A DNA stretch of 64,000 nt, from assembly GCF_003967175.1 (NCBI RefSeq), contig NZ_AP018553.1, positions 248,001 through 312,000 on the forward strand. The letters run 5' to 3'. A program made the position numbers and the translations under genes. Shown piece after piece: positions 7,357 to 17,205 of this stretch; the first letter of the stretch is position 1, and each line of letters begins with the position of its first letter. The notes beneath the pieces are model-generated. The model worked only from the letters and a program-made list of their open reading frames with translations, was not told the origin of the DNA and searched no databases. The DNA comes from Sulfodiicoccus acidiphilus. GTDB lineage: Archaea; Thermoproteota; Thermoprotei_A; Sulfolobales; Sulfolobaceae.

Positions 7357-9567
7357 TTGCCTCGATACAAGACCGTTGAACAGATCTTGGCTCTTATGAA
7401 GGATAGGACGAGAGTGAGGAACATTGGTATCATAGCTCACGTTGATCACGGGAAGACTACTACTAGCGATCAGCTCCTAGCCTCTGCTGGGATAATTTCC
7501 CCTAAAGTAGCTGGAGAGGCGCTCGCTCTAGACTACCTTAAGGTAGAGCAGCAGAGGGGTATAACGGTTAAAGCCGCCAACGTCAGCCTTTATCATGAGG
7601 TCGACAACAAAGGCTACGTGATAAACCTGATCGACACCCCTGGACACGTGGACTTCAGTGGCAGGGTAACTAGGAGTCTCAGGGTCCTAGACGGATCTAT
7701 AGTGGTAGTAGACTCCGTTGAAGGAGTCATGACTCAAACTGAAACTGTCCTTAGACAAAGCCTCGAGGAGAGGGTAAGACCCATTCTATTTATAAATAAA
7801 GTCGATAGGTTAGTCAAGGAACTCAAGCTAGGTCCACAGGAGATGATGCAGAAGCTGTTAGGGATAATCAGAGAGGTCAACAACATGATAGATATGTACG
7901 CTGAACCAGACTTCAAGGAAAGATGGAAAATAAATCCAAACGCTGGAAACGTGGTCTTTGGTTCAGCGAAGGACAAGTGGGGTTTCAGCGTTCCGATGTC
8001 ACAGAAGAAAGGGATAGGAATGAAGGACGTAATAGCTGCGTACACGGCCCCAGATAAGACCAAATTGAACGAACTAGCTCAACAAGTTCCCATCGACGAG
8101 GCTTTGTTAGATGCGGTCATAAGATTCGTACCGGACCCGGTAGAGGCACAGAAGTACCGAATCCCGAAGATATGGAAAGGAGATCTGGACAACGAGCTAG
8201 CGAAGGCAATGCTTTCGGCAGACATGAATGGTCCAGTGGTTATGATGATAACTGACATGAAAGTCGACCCACACGCTGGATTAGTGGCAACGGGAAGAGT
8301 CTTCTCTGGAACCGTGAGGCCTGGTCAAGAAGTGTGGCTAGTCAACGCGAAGACTCCTCAGCGCACTCTCCAAGTGAGCCTCTACATGGGACAAACTCGG
8401 GAGCTAGCGGAAGAAATACCGGCTGGCAATATAGCTGCTGTGCTCGGACTTGACAAGGCGAGGTCAGGAGAGACGCTCCTGGATGTAAGGTTCAAGGATC
8501 TCCAAGGGAGCTTCGAGCGTCTCCATTACGTCTCTGAACCCGTGGTTACCATAGCTGTAGATCCACAGAACCCCAAGGATTTAGCGAAAATGATAGATGC
8601 CCTCAGAAAACTGAGCATCGAAGATCCGAACTTAGTGGTCAAGATAAACGAGGAGACGGGAGAGTATCTGTTATCTGGAATGGGCTTCCTACACCTCGAG
8701 GTCTCCTTACAACTTCTTAAGGACAATTATGGTATAGAGGTGAAAACTACTCCGCCTATAGTTGTCTACAGGGAGAGCGTGAGAAATAAGAGCCAAGTAT
8801 TCGAAGGAAAATCCCCAAACAAACACAATAAAATGTATATAAGTGTAGAACCTCTTAACGACAAGACTGTGGAGCTGATAGCAAGTGGAACCATTAAGGA
8901 GAATATGGAGCCTAAGGAAATGGCAAAGACGTTGAGAGACCAGGCGGGCTGGGACTACGAGGAGGGAAAGAGAATAGTTGCGTTCGACGAGAATCTAAAT
9001 CTGTTCGTAGATATGACGAGCGGTATACAACACTTGAGGGAAGTCATGGACACCCTTATTCAAGGTTTCAGGTTAGCCATGAGGGAGGGGCCTCTAGCCC
9101 ACGAACCTGTAAGAGGACTGAAGGTTGTACTTCATGATGCTGTCATACACGAGGATCCAGCGCATAGAGGTCCAGCACAGCTTTACCCAGCTGTCAGAAA
9201 TGCTATATTTGCGGGCTTCCTGTCGGCTAGACCTACCTTATTGGAGCCCATTCAGAAGCTAGACATAAGGATACCAATGGAGTTCATGGGTAACGTGACC
9301 GCAGTGCTGAGTAGAAAGAGGGGAAAGATCCTTAATGTAGTGCAGACTGAGAACTTGGCCCGTATAATGGCCGAGATACCAATAAGCGAGTCCTTTGAGC
9401 TGGCCGGTGAGTTAAGAGGAGCAACCGCAGGAAGGGCGTTCTGGGGAACCGAGTTCAGTCGGTGGGCGCCGGTGCCGGATGCTATGCTAGGTGACACTGT
9501 AGTGAAGATAAGGGAACGGAAAGGTCTACCTAAGGAATTGCCGAAGGTGGAGGACTTTCTATCCTGA
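7357..9567 (+). CDS. fusA: Translation elongation factor 2
   Basis: Encodes 736 residues of aEF-2, the GTPase that drives translocation. Visible motifs are G1 AHVDHGKTT, the switch region [13 protein letters not shown]3 [10 protein letters not shown] and G4 NKVDRL. The domain IV tip [11 protein letters not shown] contains the histidine that archaea convert to diphthamide. It starts at a TTG. Transcription is probably independent of the XPF run, because a full RNA element and a TATA box intervene. Confidence 0.98.
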   Translation: MPRYKTVEQILALMKDRTRVRNIGIIAHVDHGKTTTSDQLLASAGIISPKVAGEALALDYLKVEQQRGITVKAANVSLYHEVDNKGYVINLIDTPGHVDFSGRVTRSLRVLDGSIVVVDSVEGVMTQTETVLRQSLEERVRPILFINKVDRLVKELKLGPQEMMQKLLGIIREVNNMIDMYAEPDFKERWKINPNAGNVVFGSAKDKWGFSVPMSQKKGIGMKDVIAAYTAPDKTKLNELAQQVPIDEALLDAVIRFVPDPVEAQKYRIPKIWKGDLDNELAKAMLSADMNGPVVMMITDMKVDPHAGLVATGRVFSGTVRPGQEVWLVNAKTPQRTLQVSLYMGQTRELAEEIPAGNIAAVLGLDKARSGETLLDVRFKDLQGSFERLHYVSEPVVTIAVDPQNPKDLAKMIDALRKLSIEDPNLVVKINEETGEYLLSGMGFLHLEVSLQLLKDNYGIEVKTTPPIVVYRESVRNKSQVFEGKSPNKHNKMYISVEPLNDKTVELIASGTIKENMEPKEMAKTLRDQAGWDYEEGKRIVAFDENLNLFVDMTSGIQHLREVMDTLIQGFRLAMREGPLAHEPVRGLKVVLHDAVIHEDPAHRGPAQLYPAVRNAIFAGFLSARPTLLEPIQKLDIRIPMEFMGNVTAVLSRKRGKILNVVQTENLARIMAEIPISESFELAGELRGATAGRAFWGTEFSRWAPVPDAMLGDTVVKIRERKGLPKELPKVEDFLS

Positions 9568-9571
9568 GGAA

Positions 9572-10288
9572 CTGAGCGAGGGCCGCGGTCTCTTTTCCTC
9601 GGTCAAGGCGGTCCTCTTTGACTACGATGGTACTTTGGTGGACTTCGAGTCTAGTTCCACCCAGGCCCTGAAGCTCGTCGCCAAGGAGGCAACCGAATAT
9701 CTTAGGGAAATCGGGGACTTCAAGCTGAGTTTGGAGGAGAAAATGCTTGCTATAGCAAAAGACCTGGACGCCTCGGGAGTCTACGATAGAGTTCTCTGGT
9801 GGGAGAAGGCGTTGGAGGAACTCAACCTGAAGGCCGACCCCGAGCTTCTCTTCGAATGGACATCTCTATACTGGTCAGTGGCTAGCAAGAACGAACCATA
9901 TGAGGACGCTCTAGACGTAGTGGAGTACCTTAAAAGGAAAGGCTACAAGCTTGGGCTGGTCACTAACACTGACGGACGTGGGGGAAATAAGTTGAAGAGA
10001 GTCTCAAGTTTTCCACTAATATCTGCATTCGATTTAATCTTAATAGGTGGAGAAAACGATCTAAAACCTAAGCCGAACCTCCAAATTTTCGTGGAGGCCT
10101 GCGAGAGGTTAGGGGGGGCGGGAGAGTGGTGTGTTATGATAGGCGACGACCCTGTAAAGGACACCATCCCCGCCAAGAAGGCAGGGATCTTGAGCGTATT
10201 GGTCGATAGAAGGGGAATTCACAGGAACCCTGAACTCTATGCCGACTTCGTTGTTTCTAACTTGAAGGAACTAGAGGATCTCCTTTAG
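9572..10288 (+). CDS. HAD-family phosphatase (start codon unclear)
   Basis: A HAD superfamily hydrolase of about 230 residues. Motif I (FDYDGTLVD, at about 9617-9643) lies upstream of the first available TTG at 9635, which would delete it. Motif III lysine (DLKPKPN) and motif IV (IGDDPVKD) are present, so the enzyme should be active; the substrate is unknown. In the correct frame no ATG, GTG or TTG exists between the end of EF-2 and motif I. CTG at 9572, five bases after the EF-2 stop, is used here as a placeholder. It runs just past and converges with the M28-like gene by 18 bases. Confidence 0.8.
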   Translation: MSEGRGLFSSVKAVLFDYDGTLVDFESSSTQALKLVAKEATEYLREIGDFKLSLEEKMLAIAKDLDASGVYDRVLWWEKALEELNLKADPELLFEWTSLYWSVASKNEPYEDALDVVEYLKRKGYKLGLVTNTDGRGGNKLKRVSSFPLISAFDLILIGGENDLKPKPNLQIFVEACERLGGAGEWCVMIGDDPVKDTIPAKKAGILSVLVDRRGIHRNPELYADFVVSNLKELEDLL

Positions 10289-11547
10289 CCCCGCCTCCAA
10301 GAACTCCAAGTACTCCTCGGTCCACGCTTTAACGAGCTCCCTCGCGTAGACGTTCCACCTCCTCAGGTCAAGATTAGGGTCCCAGTTAACCTGATGTCCA
10401 CTATCTAAGTAGATCGACTTTCTTAGAATCCTTGCCCTATTAACAGCCACCACCTTGTGGAACGGGATCACCACGGCTCTCTCTCCAGTGGCTTGCATAG
10501 CCCCGTGGAGTCTGTTGAAAAGGCGTACGGTAGACTCGCGATCAGCGACGTCGTAAAGGTTGAGCAATCTGGCTTTGAGTTCCACAGGAAGGAGCGAAGC
10601 GGTCTCCCTCAATTTTCCCTTGACCTCTTCGAAGGACAGCTTAACGTCTTTCCTAATGAGGTCCCGTAGACTCTCTAAGGACGGTCCAACTGATGGAACC
10701 CCTCTTCTGAACAACGGGAAACAGTCGCCGTACGGATCTACGGAATTCGACCCTATCCACATAAGTCCGGGGGAGCCATAAGACCCTCCTAGCTCTGGGC
10801 TCAAGTCCACACAGAGTTTGATATCGTTCACGGTAGAGTTTCTCATTAAGAACTCCATTCCCCACGACCTCGGGAAGGGATGTAGTGCTCCTCGAGATGG
10901 TACACTTAATGCATGAATCCTATACTGCCCAGCATCCAATTTAGAGAGATGAGCCTCCATCCACTTATCGCTCTCTCCCAGCCATCTATCGTGATGCGTC
11001 ACTACGTAAATGGATTCGTCAGATTTTCCATTCCTTACTGCTTCAACGAGCTTTGCGGTCGCGTTTGGATTGAGTCTAGTCCTCACCACCACTTCACACC
11101 TACCTATTAACTTATCTAGCTCCTTTTCTTGAGTAAATAGAATAGGCTGAGGAAAGGGGGACAGGGGAAAGTTCCTAGAGGAGGACAATTGTATACCGGG
11201 AGACGGGCTAGCCCCTCTTCTAACCCAATAACGACAATTTCGCCGTCCAACCCGCTTGGGCGCAGCCATTCGATTTCTCTCTGGCTTAGTTTGATCCTTC
11301 TGATTTCAGACTCAGCGATCTTCCCCTCGAAAGAAGGAGACATGGGTGCTGACTTAACTTCTAACTTCCCTCCTTCACATATCAATGATGCTTCCTCTTC
11401 TTCCCACCCTACTACTGGGACGCTCCTCTCCCTGACTTCGTCCCAATCTTCCCACAATTTCCTTATTTCCCTCACCAGCCTTGCTTCCGCCTTAGAGCCT
11501 GGAGGAACCTCCATTAAGTCAGAAATTCCTTTTGGTTGACTGTCCAT
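10271..11547 (-). pseudogene. M28-like metallopeptidase, frameshifted
   Basis: Two overlapping minus-strand frames form one protein of about 425 residues. The N-terminal frame reads 11547 to 11116 and the C-terminal frame begins before 11160 and ends at 10271. Adding one base to the C5 run (G5 on the plus strand, 11156-11160) gives a smooth reading through PPFPQPILFTQEKEL. The C-terminal half has VTHHDRWLGESD (HxD zinc ligands), a VDLSPELGG segment and a late PFHKVV histidine, which fit a divergent aminopeptidase of family M28. Whether this is a real mutation or a base-calling error cannot be told from sequence alone. The downstream ATG at 11514 is an alternative start. Confidence 0.65.
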
Positions 11548-11556
11548 ATTTATCGT

Positions 11557-12168
11557 ATGAGAAACGAATATCTAGACAAAATATTTCCTCATGATGGGAT
11601 CTTCGAGATCCTTCTCGGTACCACCGGCGTTAGGCCCAACCTTTCCCCCATCGGTATCAGAAGAGAGGGAGAGAGCTTAAGGATTAAAGTATATGAGGGG
11701 ACCCTCACTTTGTCTAACCTCAGGCTCAATCCCAAGTGCACGATAAACGTAACTTCCAGTCCAGAGGCATTCTTCAGATGGTTAGCAGGGGAGGATATTC
11801 CGTCTCATTTCATACAAGGGATCCCTTACTTACCTGGCACCACCTCTCTGCTCGCAACAAGCAGCGAGGAGGGAGGAAATCCACCAACTTTCGTTCTTTC
11901 CGTAGGTGAACTAGTCTCCACCTCACTTCCCTCTGCATATAGTAGGGGGGATTCTTTATTTATAGATCTTCTAGTACACTCTACTAGGCTGGAGATTTTC
12001 GACGAGCATATGTTCAGATTAATGCTGCCCGTTATGAAGTATGAATTGGAAACCACAAGTAGATTGTCTCCTCAGTTGAGGCCTTTGGTGGAGAAGTTAG
12101 AAAAGGAAATAAGAGAAGTCGTGCGTAGAAGAAGTGGGAGATTTGGCAGTGAGGATAGCCTTGATTAG
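11557..12168 (+). CDS. DUF447 family protein
   Basis: Encodes 203 residues from the ATG at 11557. The pattern GIFEILLGTTGVRPNLSPIG and the following LTLSNLR fit DUF447, an archaeal family with a flavin-reductase-like split barrel; no enzymatic role is established. The start lies 10 bases from the start of the divergent M28-like gene, so the two promoters must overlap the coding sequences. Its 3' end overlaps the dehydrogenase gene by about 20 bases, suggesting co-transcription. Confidence 0.75.
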   Translation: MRNEYLDKIFPHDGIFEILLGTTGVRPNLSPIGIRREGESLRIKVYEGTLTLSNLRLNPKCTINVTSSPEAFFRWLAGEDIPSHFIQGIPYLPGTTSLLATSSEEGGNPPTFVLSVGELVSTSLPSAYSRGDSLFIDLLVHSTRLEIFDEHMFRLMLPVMKYELETTSRLSPQLRPLVEKLEKEIREVVRRRSGRFGSEDSLD

Positions 12169-13156
12169 AGGAGACGGTGTGGGCCCGGAGGTGGTGGAAG
12201 CCTCTCTTCCCGTAATAGAGAAGCTGAATCGCTCCTACAAGCTTGGGCTCGAGTTCGTGGATGTTGAGGCCGGGGACGGAGCTCTTCGTAGACGAGGGGA
12301 TCCCCTGCCTCAGGAATCCCTTAAGGAGATAGAGAAAGCTGATGTGGTTCTGAAGGGTCCAGTGGGAGAGACGGCCAAGGACGTAATAGTGAGGTTAAGG
12401 CAGATGTACGATATGTACGCAAACGTTAGGCCCGCATTCAGTATACCGGGTTTGGCCTCTAAATTTGAGGGAGTTGACCTCGTAGTAGTGAGGGAGAACA
12501 CTGAGGACCTGTATAAGGGTGTGGAGCAGATGGTAGCAGACGACGTCGCTGTTGCCCTCAAGATCGTCTCTAGGAAGGCGTCAGAAAGGATAGTCAAGTT
12601 CGCAGCTGACATGGCTAGGACAAGGAGAAGGAAAGTGACGTGTGTTCACAAAGCTAACGTCATGAAGGTTACTGACGGTCTGTTTGCATCGGCCTGCAGG
12701 TCCCTCAAAGGCACAGACGTCCAGCTCGAGGAAATGTATGTTGACGCGGCCGCTGCCAATCTTGTGAGGAAACCACAAGCCTTCGACGTCATAGTGACTA
12801 CCAACGTTTATGGTGACATTCTGAGTGATGAAGCGAGTCAGATAGCGGGCAGTTTGGGTATAGCACCCTCTGCTAACTTGGGAGAGAGGAAGTCCCTTTT
12901 CGAGCCCGTTCACGGTGCAGCCTTCGATATAGCTGGAAAGGGAGTCGCCAATCCAACCGCGTTTCTGCTTTCTGTTGGTATGATGTTGGAGCACATAGGA
13001 AACCTAGGGAACGATCATCGGTTTCTAAAAGCCTCCATATCGCTTAGGGAGGCGATCTTGCGAGTTTACTCGTCTGGGAGGAAACTCACCCCAGACGTTG
13101 GTGGTTCAGCGTCCCTCGCAGACATGGCTAACGAAATCGCTCAGTTCCTAGTTTGA
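12149..13156 (+). CDS. leuB: 3-isopropylmalate / homoisocitrate dehydrogenase family
   Basis: About 335 residues of the NAD(P)-dependent beta-decarboxylating dehydrogenase family. Key sequence is GDGVGPEVV at the N-terminus, VRENTEDLYKG, the catalytic Lys/Tyr area KANVMKVTDG, YVDAAAANLV, and the metal-binding DILSDEASQIAGSLG. The whole protein strongly resembles the Sulfolobus LeuB, an enzyme linked to leucine synthesis and able in the family to act on homoisocitrate in lysine synthesis. I cannot choose between those substrates. The GTG at 12149 has GGAGAT six bases upstream; TTG 12143 and GTG 12134 are alternatives. Confidence 0.88.
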   Translation: MRIALIRGDGVGPEVVEASLPVIEKLNRSYKLGLEFVDVEAGDGALRRRGDPLPQESLKEIEKADVVLKGPVGETAKDVIVRLRQMYDMYANVRPAFSIPGLASKFEGVDLVVVRENTEDLYKGVEQMVADDVAVALKIVSRKASERIVKFAADMARTRRRKVTCVHKANVMKVTDGLFASACRSLKGTDVQLEEMYVDAAAANLVRKPQAFDVIVTTNVYGDILSDEASQIAGSLGIAPSANLGERKSLFEPVHGAAFDIAGKGVANPTAFLLSVGMMLEHIGNLGNDHRFLKASISLREAILRVYSSGRKLTPDVGGSASLADMANEIAQFLV

Positions 13157-13251
13157 CGAATCATCCTTTTCATCGCTTGCACCCGTCATCATCGGCTTAC
13201 GGTTCTCGTTTTGTTTGTTAAGGCATCAATCTTATAGTTACTCCTGTCGAG

Positions 13252-16200
13252 ATGGGAAATCGGTGGTTTAAATTATCTGGGAAGGCCGTAGGTTCGCTTT
13301 CGAACAAGTTCGATCCTCTTGAAATCGAGAGGCAGGTTTCAGAGTATTGGGAAAGGGAACAGATATACCGCAAACTGAAGACAGTCAGCTCCAAGAGGGC
13401 CAAACGCTTCCTCTTCTTGGACGGCCCACCTTACACTTCTTCTCCTGTGCCTCACATAGGGACGGTATGGAACAAGGTACTGAAGGACTCGATCCTGAGA
13501 TTTATGAGACTGAGAGGTCTCAACGTATGGGATAGGCCAGGCTACGATTGTCACGGCTTACCTATTGAAGTGGCAATGGAGAGAAAGCTCGGCATAAAGA
13601 CCAAGACTGAGATTGTGGAGAAGATAGGTGTAGAGCGGTTCGTGAGCGCTTGCTCCGAATTTGCTAAGGAGAACGCCGCGTCCCTCAGCGTGGCCTTCAG
13701 GGACGTTGGTGTCTTCATGGACTGGGAAAACCCTTACATGACTCTGTCGGACGAATTCATAAGCAGGTCTTGGAGGGTGATAAAGGCAGCCCACGAGAAG
13801 GGACTTCTGGAAAGGAGCCTGCACGTAGTAAGCTGGTGTCCACGTTGCCAAACCACCTTGGCTGACTACGAGACAGAGTACAAGGAACTCAAGGACCCCT
13901 CAATTTACGTTAAGTTTAAGGTAGTAGGAGAACAGGATCTCTCGCTTCTCATATGGACAACTACGCCCTGGACTATACCAGCTAACGTGTTCGTGATGAT
14001 TAATGGGGAGCAGGAGTACGCCGAGGTGAGAGTGGGCAAGGACAGACTGATCATCGCCTCTGCCAGAGTTGAGCCCGTAATGAAAGAGGCCGGCGTAAGC
14101 AACTACGTTGTAGTAAGGAGGTTCAGTGGAAAGGAATTGGTTGGCGTCAAATACGTCCATCCACTTGGTGACGTAGTTCCGGCCCAAGCTAAAGCAGAGC
14201 AGTTTCACTTCGTAATAGACGCTGGAGTAAGCGTCTCGATGGATGAAGGAACTGGACTAGTTCACTCAGCCCCAGGGCATGGGGCAGAGGACTACGAACA
14301 GGGTCTTAAGATAGGCGCCCCCGTGATCATGTTGGTGAACGAGGACGGCACGATGACAAGTGATGCGGGTAAGTATGCTGGGATCCAGGCTAGGGAGGCC
14401 TCAGAAATAGTGCTTTCAGATCTCAGGTCCGTTGGAGCTTTGTTCCATTCCTCACACATTCACCACAACTACCCCACCTGCTGGAGATGTCATACGCCGG
14501 TCTTGCTGAGAGCGACCAAACAGTGGTTCATAAAAGTGACGAAGCTGAAGGAACAACTTAAGGACGAAACTGGAAAGGTTAACTGGATACCTTCTTGGGC
14601 TAAAGTAAGGATGTCCAACTTCTTGGACGAACTGAGAGATTGGGTAATAAGTAGACAGAGATTCTGGGGGAACCCTTTACCTATATGGGAATGTAATGAT
14701 TGTGGCCATCTGATCGTGGTTGGTGACGCCTCAGAGCTTGCGTCGTTATCCTCATTTCACCCTAAAGAGCTTCACAGACCTTGGATAGACGAGGTCAGAT
14801 TGAAGTGTCCTAAGTGTGGCGGTGAGGCGACGAGAGTTCCCGACGTCGCGGATGTATGGTTCGACAGCAGTGTGGCCTTCTACGCACAAGGAGAGTGGGC
14901 GGAGAGCGATAAGGCCGACCTGATACTCGAGGGAACGGATCAGCTTAGGGGTTGGTTCTTCAGTCTCCTTAGATCTGGAGTTATTCTTACAGGTACTTCT
15001 CCATATCGGAACGTTCTGGTACACGGTTTCATGTTAGACGAGCAAGGTAGGGAAATGCATAAGAGCCTAGGTAACTATGTCGAGCCCTCTGCCGTGACGT
15101 CTACTTTCGGTAGGGACGTCCTGAGATTGTGGCTACTTAAGAACATAGTATGGGAGGACGTGAAGTTCTCTTTCAAATCACTAGAGTTGGCCAAGAGGCA
15201 GCTGCAGGTGGTATGGAATACCTTTGTGTTCGCTTCCGTCTACATGTCGTTAGACTCATTCGACCCGACTCAGGTCAAAATGGACCCAAGCGAGCTAACT
15301 AGAAAGGAGGATAGATGGATAGTTTCTAGGTATAACAGTATGCTCAAGGAGTTCTACTCAGACATGGAACAGTACAAAGTGCATGAAGCAGTGAATAGGC
15401 TCTTCGACTTCTTAGTGGAGGACGTCAGTAGGTTCTACCTTAGGTTAGCTAGAAAGAGAGCATGGGTCGAGGGACAGGATAAGGACAAACTGATTATGTA
15501 TGCGGTCCTCTACAAGGTGCTCAGGGGGTGGTTGATTCTCGCATCGGTCGTGACTCCCTACGTAACGGAGAAGATCTATAGGGAGTTCGTTCCAGATCCG
15601 CTCCCCTCTGTAAGCATGGAAACGTCTCCAGAGGTGGAGGAACGATATATCGACAGGAACTTAGAAGAGTCTATAGCTCTGGCTAGGGAGATCGCTGAGG
15701 CGGGCCTCAACGCTAGGGCAAAGGGCAAACTCAAACTCAGGTGGCCACTCAAGAAGGCTCTAGTCTTCCTCACGGACAGGACGGCCTTAGATAAGCTGAG
15801 AGAAGTCGAGGACATAGTTAAGTCAACTCTCAACGTGAGGGAGATAGAGATAGTTAGCGATCAGATGGACGTAGTTAAGTTGAAGGCCCATCCCAATCCT
15901 TCTACCTTAGGAAGGGACTTCAGGACTAAGGCCAAGGAGCTCGTAACTTACATAGAGTCCAACCCTTACAAAGTGGCTGAGGACATCGTGAAGTTCGGAA
16001 GTCACGAAGTAGAACTGAACGGAGTCAGGTACCTGGTAACTAGGGACCACGTGAGGATAGGGGAGGAGCTAGCTGCGGGGCTAGTTTACGCGGAGTTTGA
16101 TGGTGGTGCGGTGGCCTTAAGTTCGCAGGTGAGTCAAGAAGAAGAAGAAGAGGGCATAATAAGAGACGTTGTCAGGAGGGTGCAGTTTATGAGAAAGAAA

Positions 16201-16401
16201 CTAGCTCTCAACGTGGAGGATAACATAAAACTGAGCATAACTCCACCACATGAAAGAATGGAGGCCTTGAAGAGGTGGACTGAGTACGTTAAGTCGGAGA
16301 CTCGTAGCATAGAGGTGACACTAGGTGAGGCCGCTGGAGAGCTAGTAATGGAGTGGGACATTGAGGGAGAGACCTTCATTATAGGAATTTCTAGGGCGTG
16401 A
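13252..16401 (+). CDS. ileS: Isoleucyl-tRNA synthetase
   Basis: Encodes 1049 residues. Class I signatures are PVPHIGT (HIGH motif, H68) and EMHKSLGN at about 601-608, a KMSKS variant in which His replaces Ser. The editing domain lies between, including GTGLVHSAPGHGAEDY with the conserved aspartate. Two CxxC zinc knuckles (CPRC and CNDC..CPKC) are visible. A TATA-like ATCTTATAG sits about 20-25 bases before the ATG at 13252, consistent with a leaderless message. It is followed immediately by the SPOUT gene. Confidence 0.98.
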   Translation: MGNRWFKLSGKAVGSLSNKFDPLEIERQVSEYWEREQIYRKLKTVSSKRAKRFLFLDGPPYTSSPVPHIGTVWNKVLKDSILRFMRLRGLNVWDRPGYDCHGLPIEVAMERKLGIKTKTEIVEKIGVERFVSACSEFAKENAASLSVAFRDVGVFMDWENPYMTLSDEFISRSWRVIKAAHEKGLLERSLHVVSWCPRCQTTLADYETEYKELKDPSIYVKFKVVGEQDLSLLIWTTTPWTIPANVFVMINGEQEYAEVRVGKDRLIIASARVEPVMKEAGVSNYVVVRRFSGKELVGVKYVHPLGDVVPAQAKAEQFHFVIDAGVSVSMDEGTGLVHSAPGHGAEDYEQGLKIGAPVIMLVNEDGTMTSDAGKYAGIQAREASEIVLSDLRSVGALFHSSHIHHNYPTCWRCHTPVLLRATKQWFIKVTKLKEQLKDETGKVNWIPSWAKVRMSNFLDELRDWVISRQRFWGNPLPIWECNDCGHLIVVGDASELASLSSFHPKELHRPWIDEVRLKCPKCGGEATRVPDVADVWFDSSVAFYAQGEWAESDKADLILEGTDQLRGWFFSLLRSGVILTGTSPYRNVLVHGFMLDEQGREMHKSLGNYVEPSAVTSTFGRDVLRLWLLKNIVWEDVKFSFKSLELAKRQLQVVWNTFVFASVYMSLDSFDPTQVKMDPSELTRKEDRWIVSRYNSMLKEFYSDMEQYKVHEAVNRLFDFLVEDVSRFYLRLARKRAWVEGQDKDKLIMYAVLYKVLRGWLILASVVTPYVTEKIYREFVPDPLPSVSMETSPEVEERYIDRNLEESIALAREIAEAGLNARAKGKLKLRWPLKKALVFLTDRTALDKLREVEDIVKSTLNVREIEIVSDQMDVVKLKAHPNPSTLGRDFRTKAKELVTYIESNPYKVAEDIVKFGSHEVELNGVRYLVTRDHVRIGEELAAGLVYAEFDGGAVALSSQVSQEEEEEGIIRDVVRRVQFMRKKLALNVEDNIKLSITPPHERMEALKRWTEYVKSETRSIEVTLGEAAGELVMEWDIEGETFIIGISRA

Positions 16402-17160
16402 ATGAATTTGTTTTTCGCTCCTCCCAGAAGGGGCAGGCTTTCCGTTGCGCTTCCTCTATCTTCTCCCCTGGTGAAGGGAACTGGTCCCTCCTTGTCATGT
16501 AAATTGAGTCAGGTGCTTAGGGCGGCCGCTGCCTTCAGGGTCTCGGAGCTTATGTGGGTGGATGATATTAACGATGAGTCGAAGCGAAGGAAAGTCAGGC
16601 TGATGATAGATTACGCCCTTTCTCCACCTTATTCTAAAAGGTACTTTCCGCTGACACCTGACCTATCCAACGCGGCTCTCATGGATCCCATCCAAGTTCC
16701 CACACACCCAGATAGGGCTGTACCAGTAGAAGGAGAGGTGAGGCTAGGGGTTAAGTCAGGAAACCGCGTGGACTTTGGAGTAGGGAAGAGATTCAAGAAG
16801 GAGCCTGGGCTCTACGTTGTCACAGATTCCCTAAGACTAAAGTTTCGTCCTGTGAAGGATTTGGTATATCTCGGTCCGCGGGTCAAATTCCTAAAGTTTC
16901 AGGAATTGATTAAACTGCCAGGCTTGGTATTAGGTTCTAGGAGTTGCGGAAACCCACTGCTGGACTCCGATAGGTTAGTCGAAATATTTGAGAGAGAGGG
17001 GCTCACATTATTCCTCGGGCCCCCTCAAGGAGGACTTCTTAAAGAGAGTGGATGGAGAGGACTTTGCTACAACTTCTTGCCTGAACAGGGCGTCAAAGAT
17101 GTGAGAACAGAAGAAGCCTTGTGGGCCTCTCTCTCCATTCTAAATGTTATCCTCCAATAG
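16402..17160 (+). CDS. SPOUT-class RNA methyltransferase (DUF171/C9orf114-like)
   Basis: Encodes 252 residues. The N-terminal segment SVALPLSSPLVKG, the ALSPPYSKRYFPL stretch and the C-terminal LFLGPPQGGL plus YNFLPEQGVKDVRTEEAL knot region fit the DUF171 group of SPOUT methyltransferases, thought to methylate rRNA uridine. The ATG follows the ileS stop with no gap. In several crenarchaea this gene precedes rpl3, as here. Confidence 0.85.
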   Translation: MNLFFAPPRRGRLSVALPLSSPLVKGTGPSLSCKLSQVLRAAAAFRVSELMWVDDINDESKRRKVRLMIDYALSPPYSKRYFPLTPDLSNAALMDPIQVPTHPDRAVPVEGEVRLGVKSGNRVDFGVGKRFKKEPGLYVVTDSLRLKFRPVKDLVYLGPRVKFLKFQELIKLPGLVLGSRSCGNPLLDSDRLVEIFEREGLTLFLGPPQGGLLKESGWRGLCYNFLPEQGVKDVRTEEALWASLSILNVILQ

Positions 17161-17161
17161 T

Positions 17162-17170
17162 TTTTTAAGG
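17162..17170 (+). promoter_or_regulatory. TATA box of the rpl3 superoperon
   Basis: TTTTTAAGG directly follows the SPOUT stop codon and lies 36-44 bases before the rpl3 ATG. It is the only strong promoter signal before the 14.5-kb ribosomal block. Confidence 0.55.
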
Positions 17171-17205
17171 CTTCTCCACGTGGTGAGCCGAAAGAGGAGA
17201 GGCTA

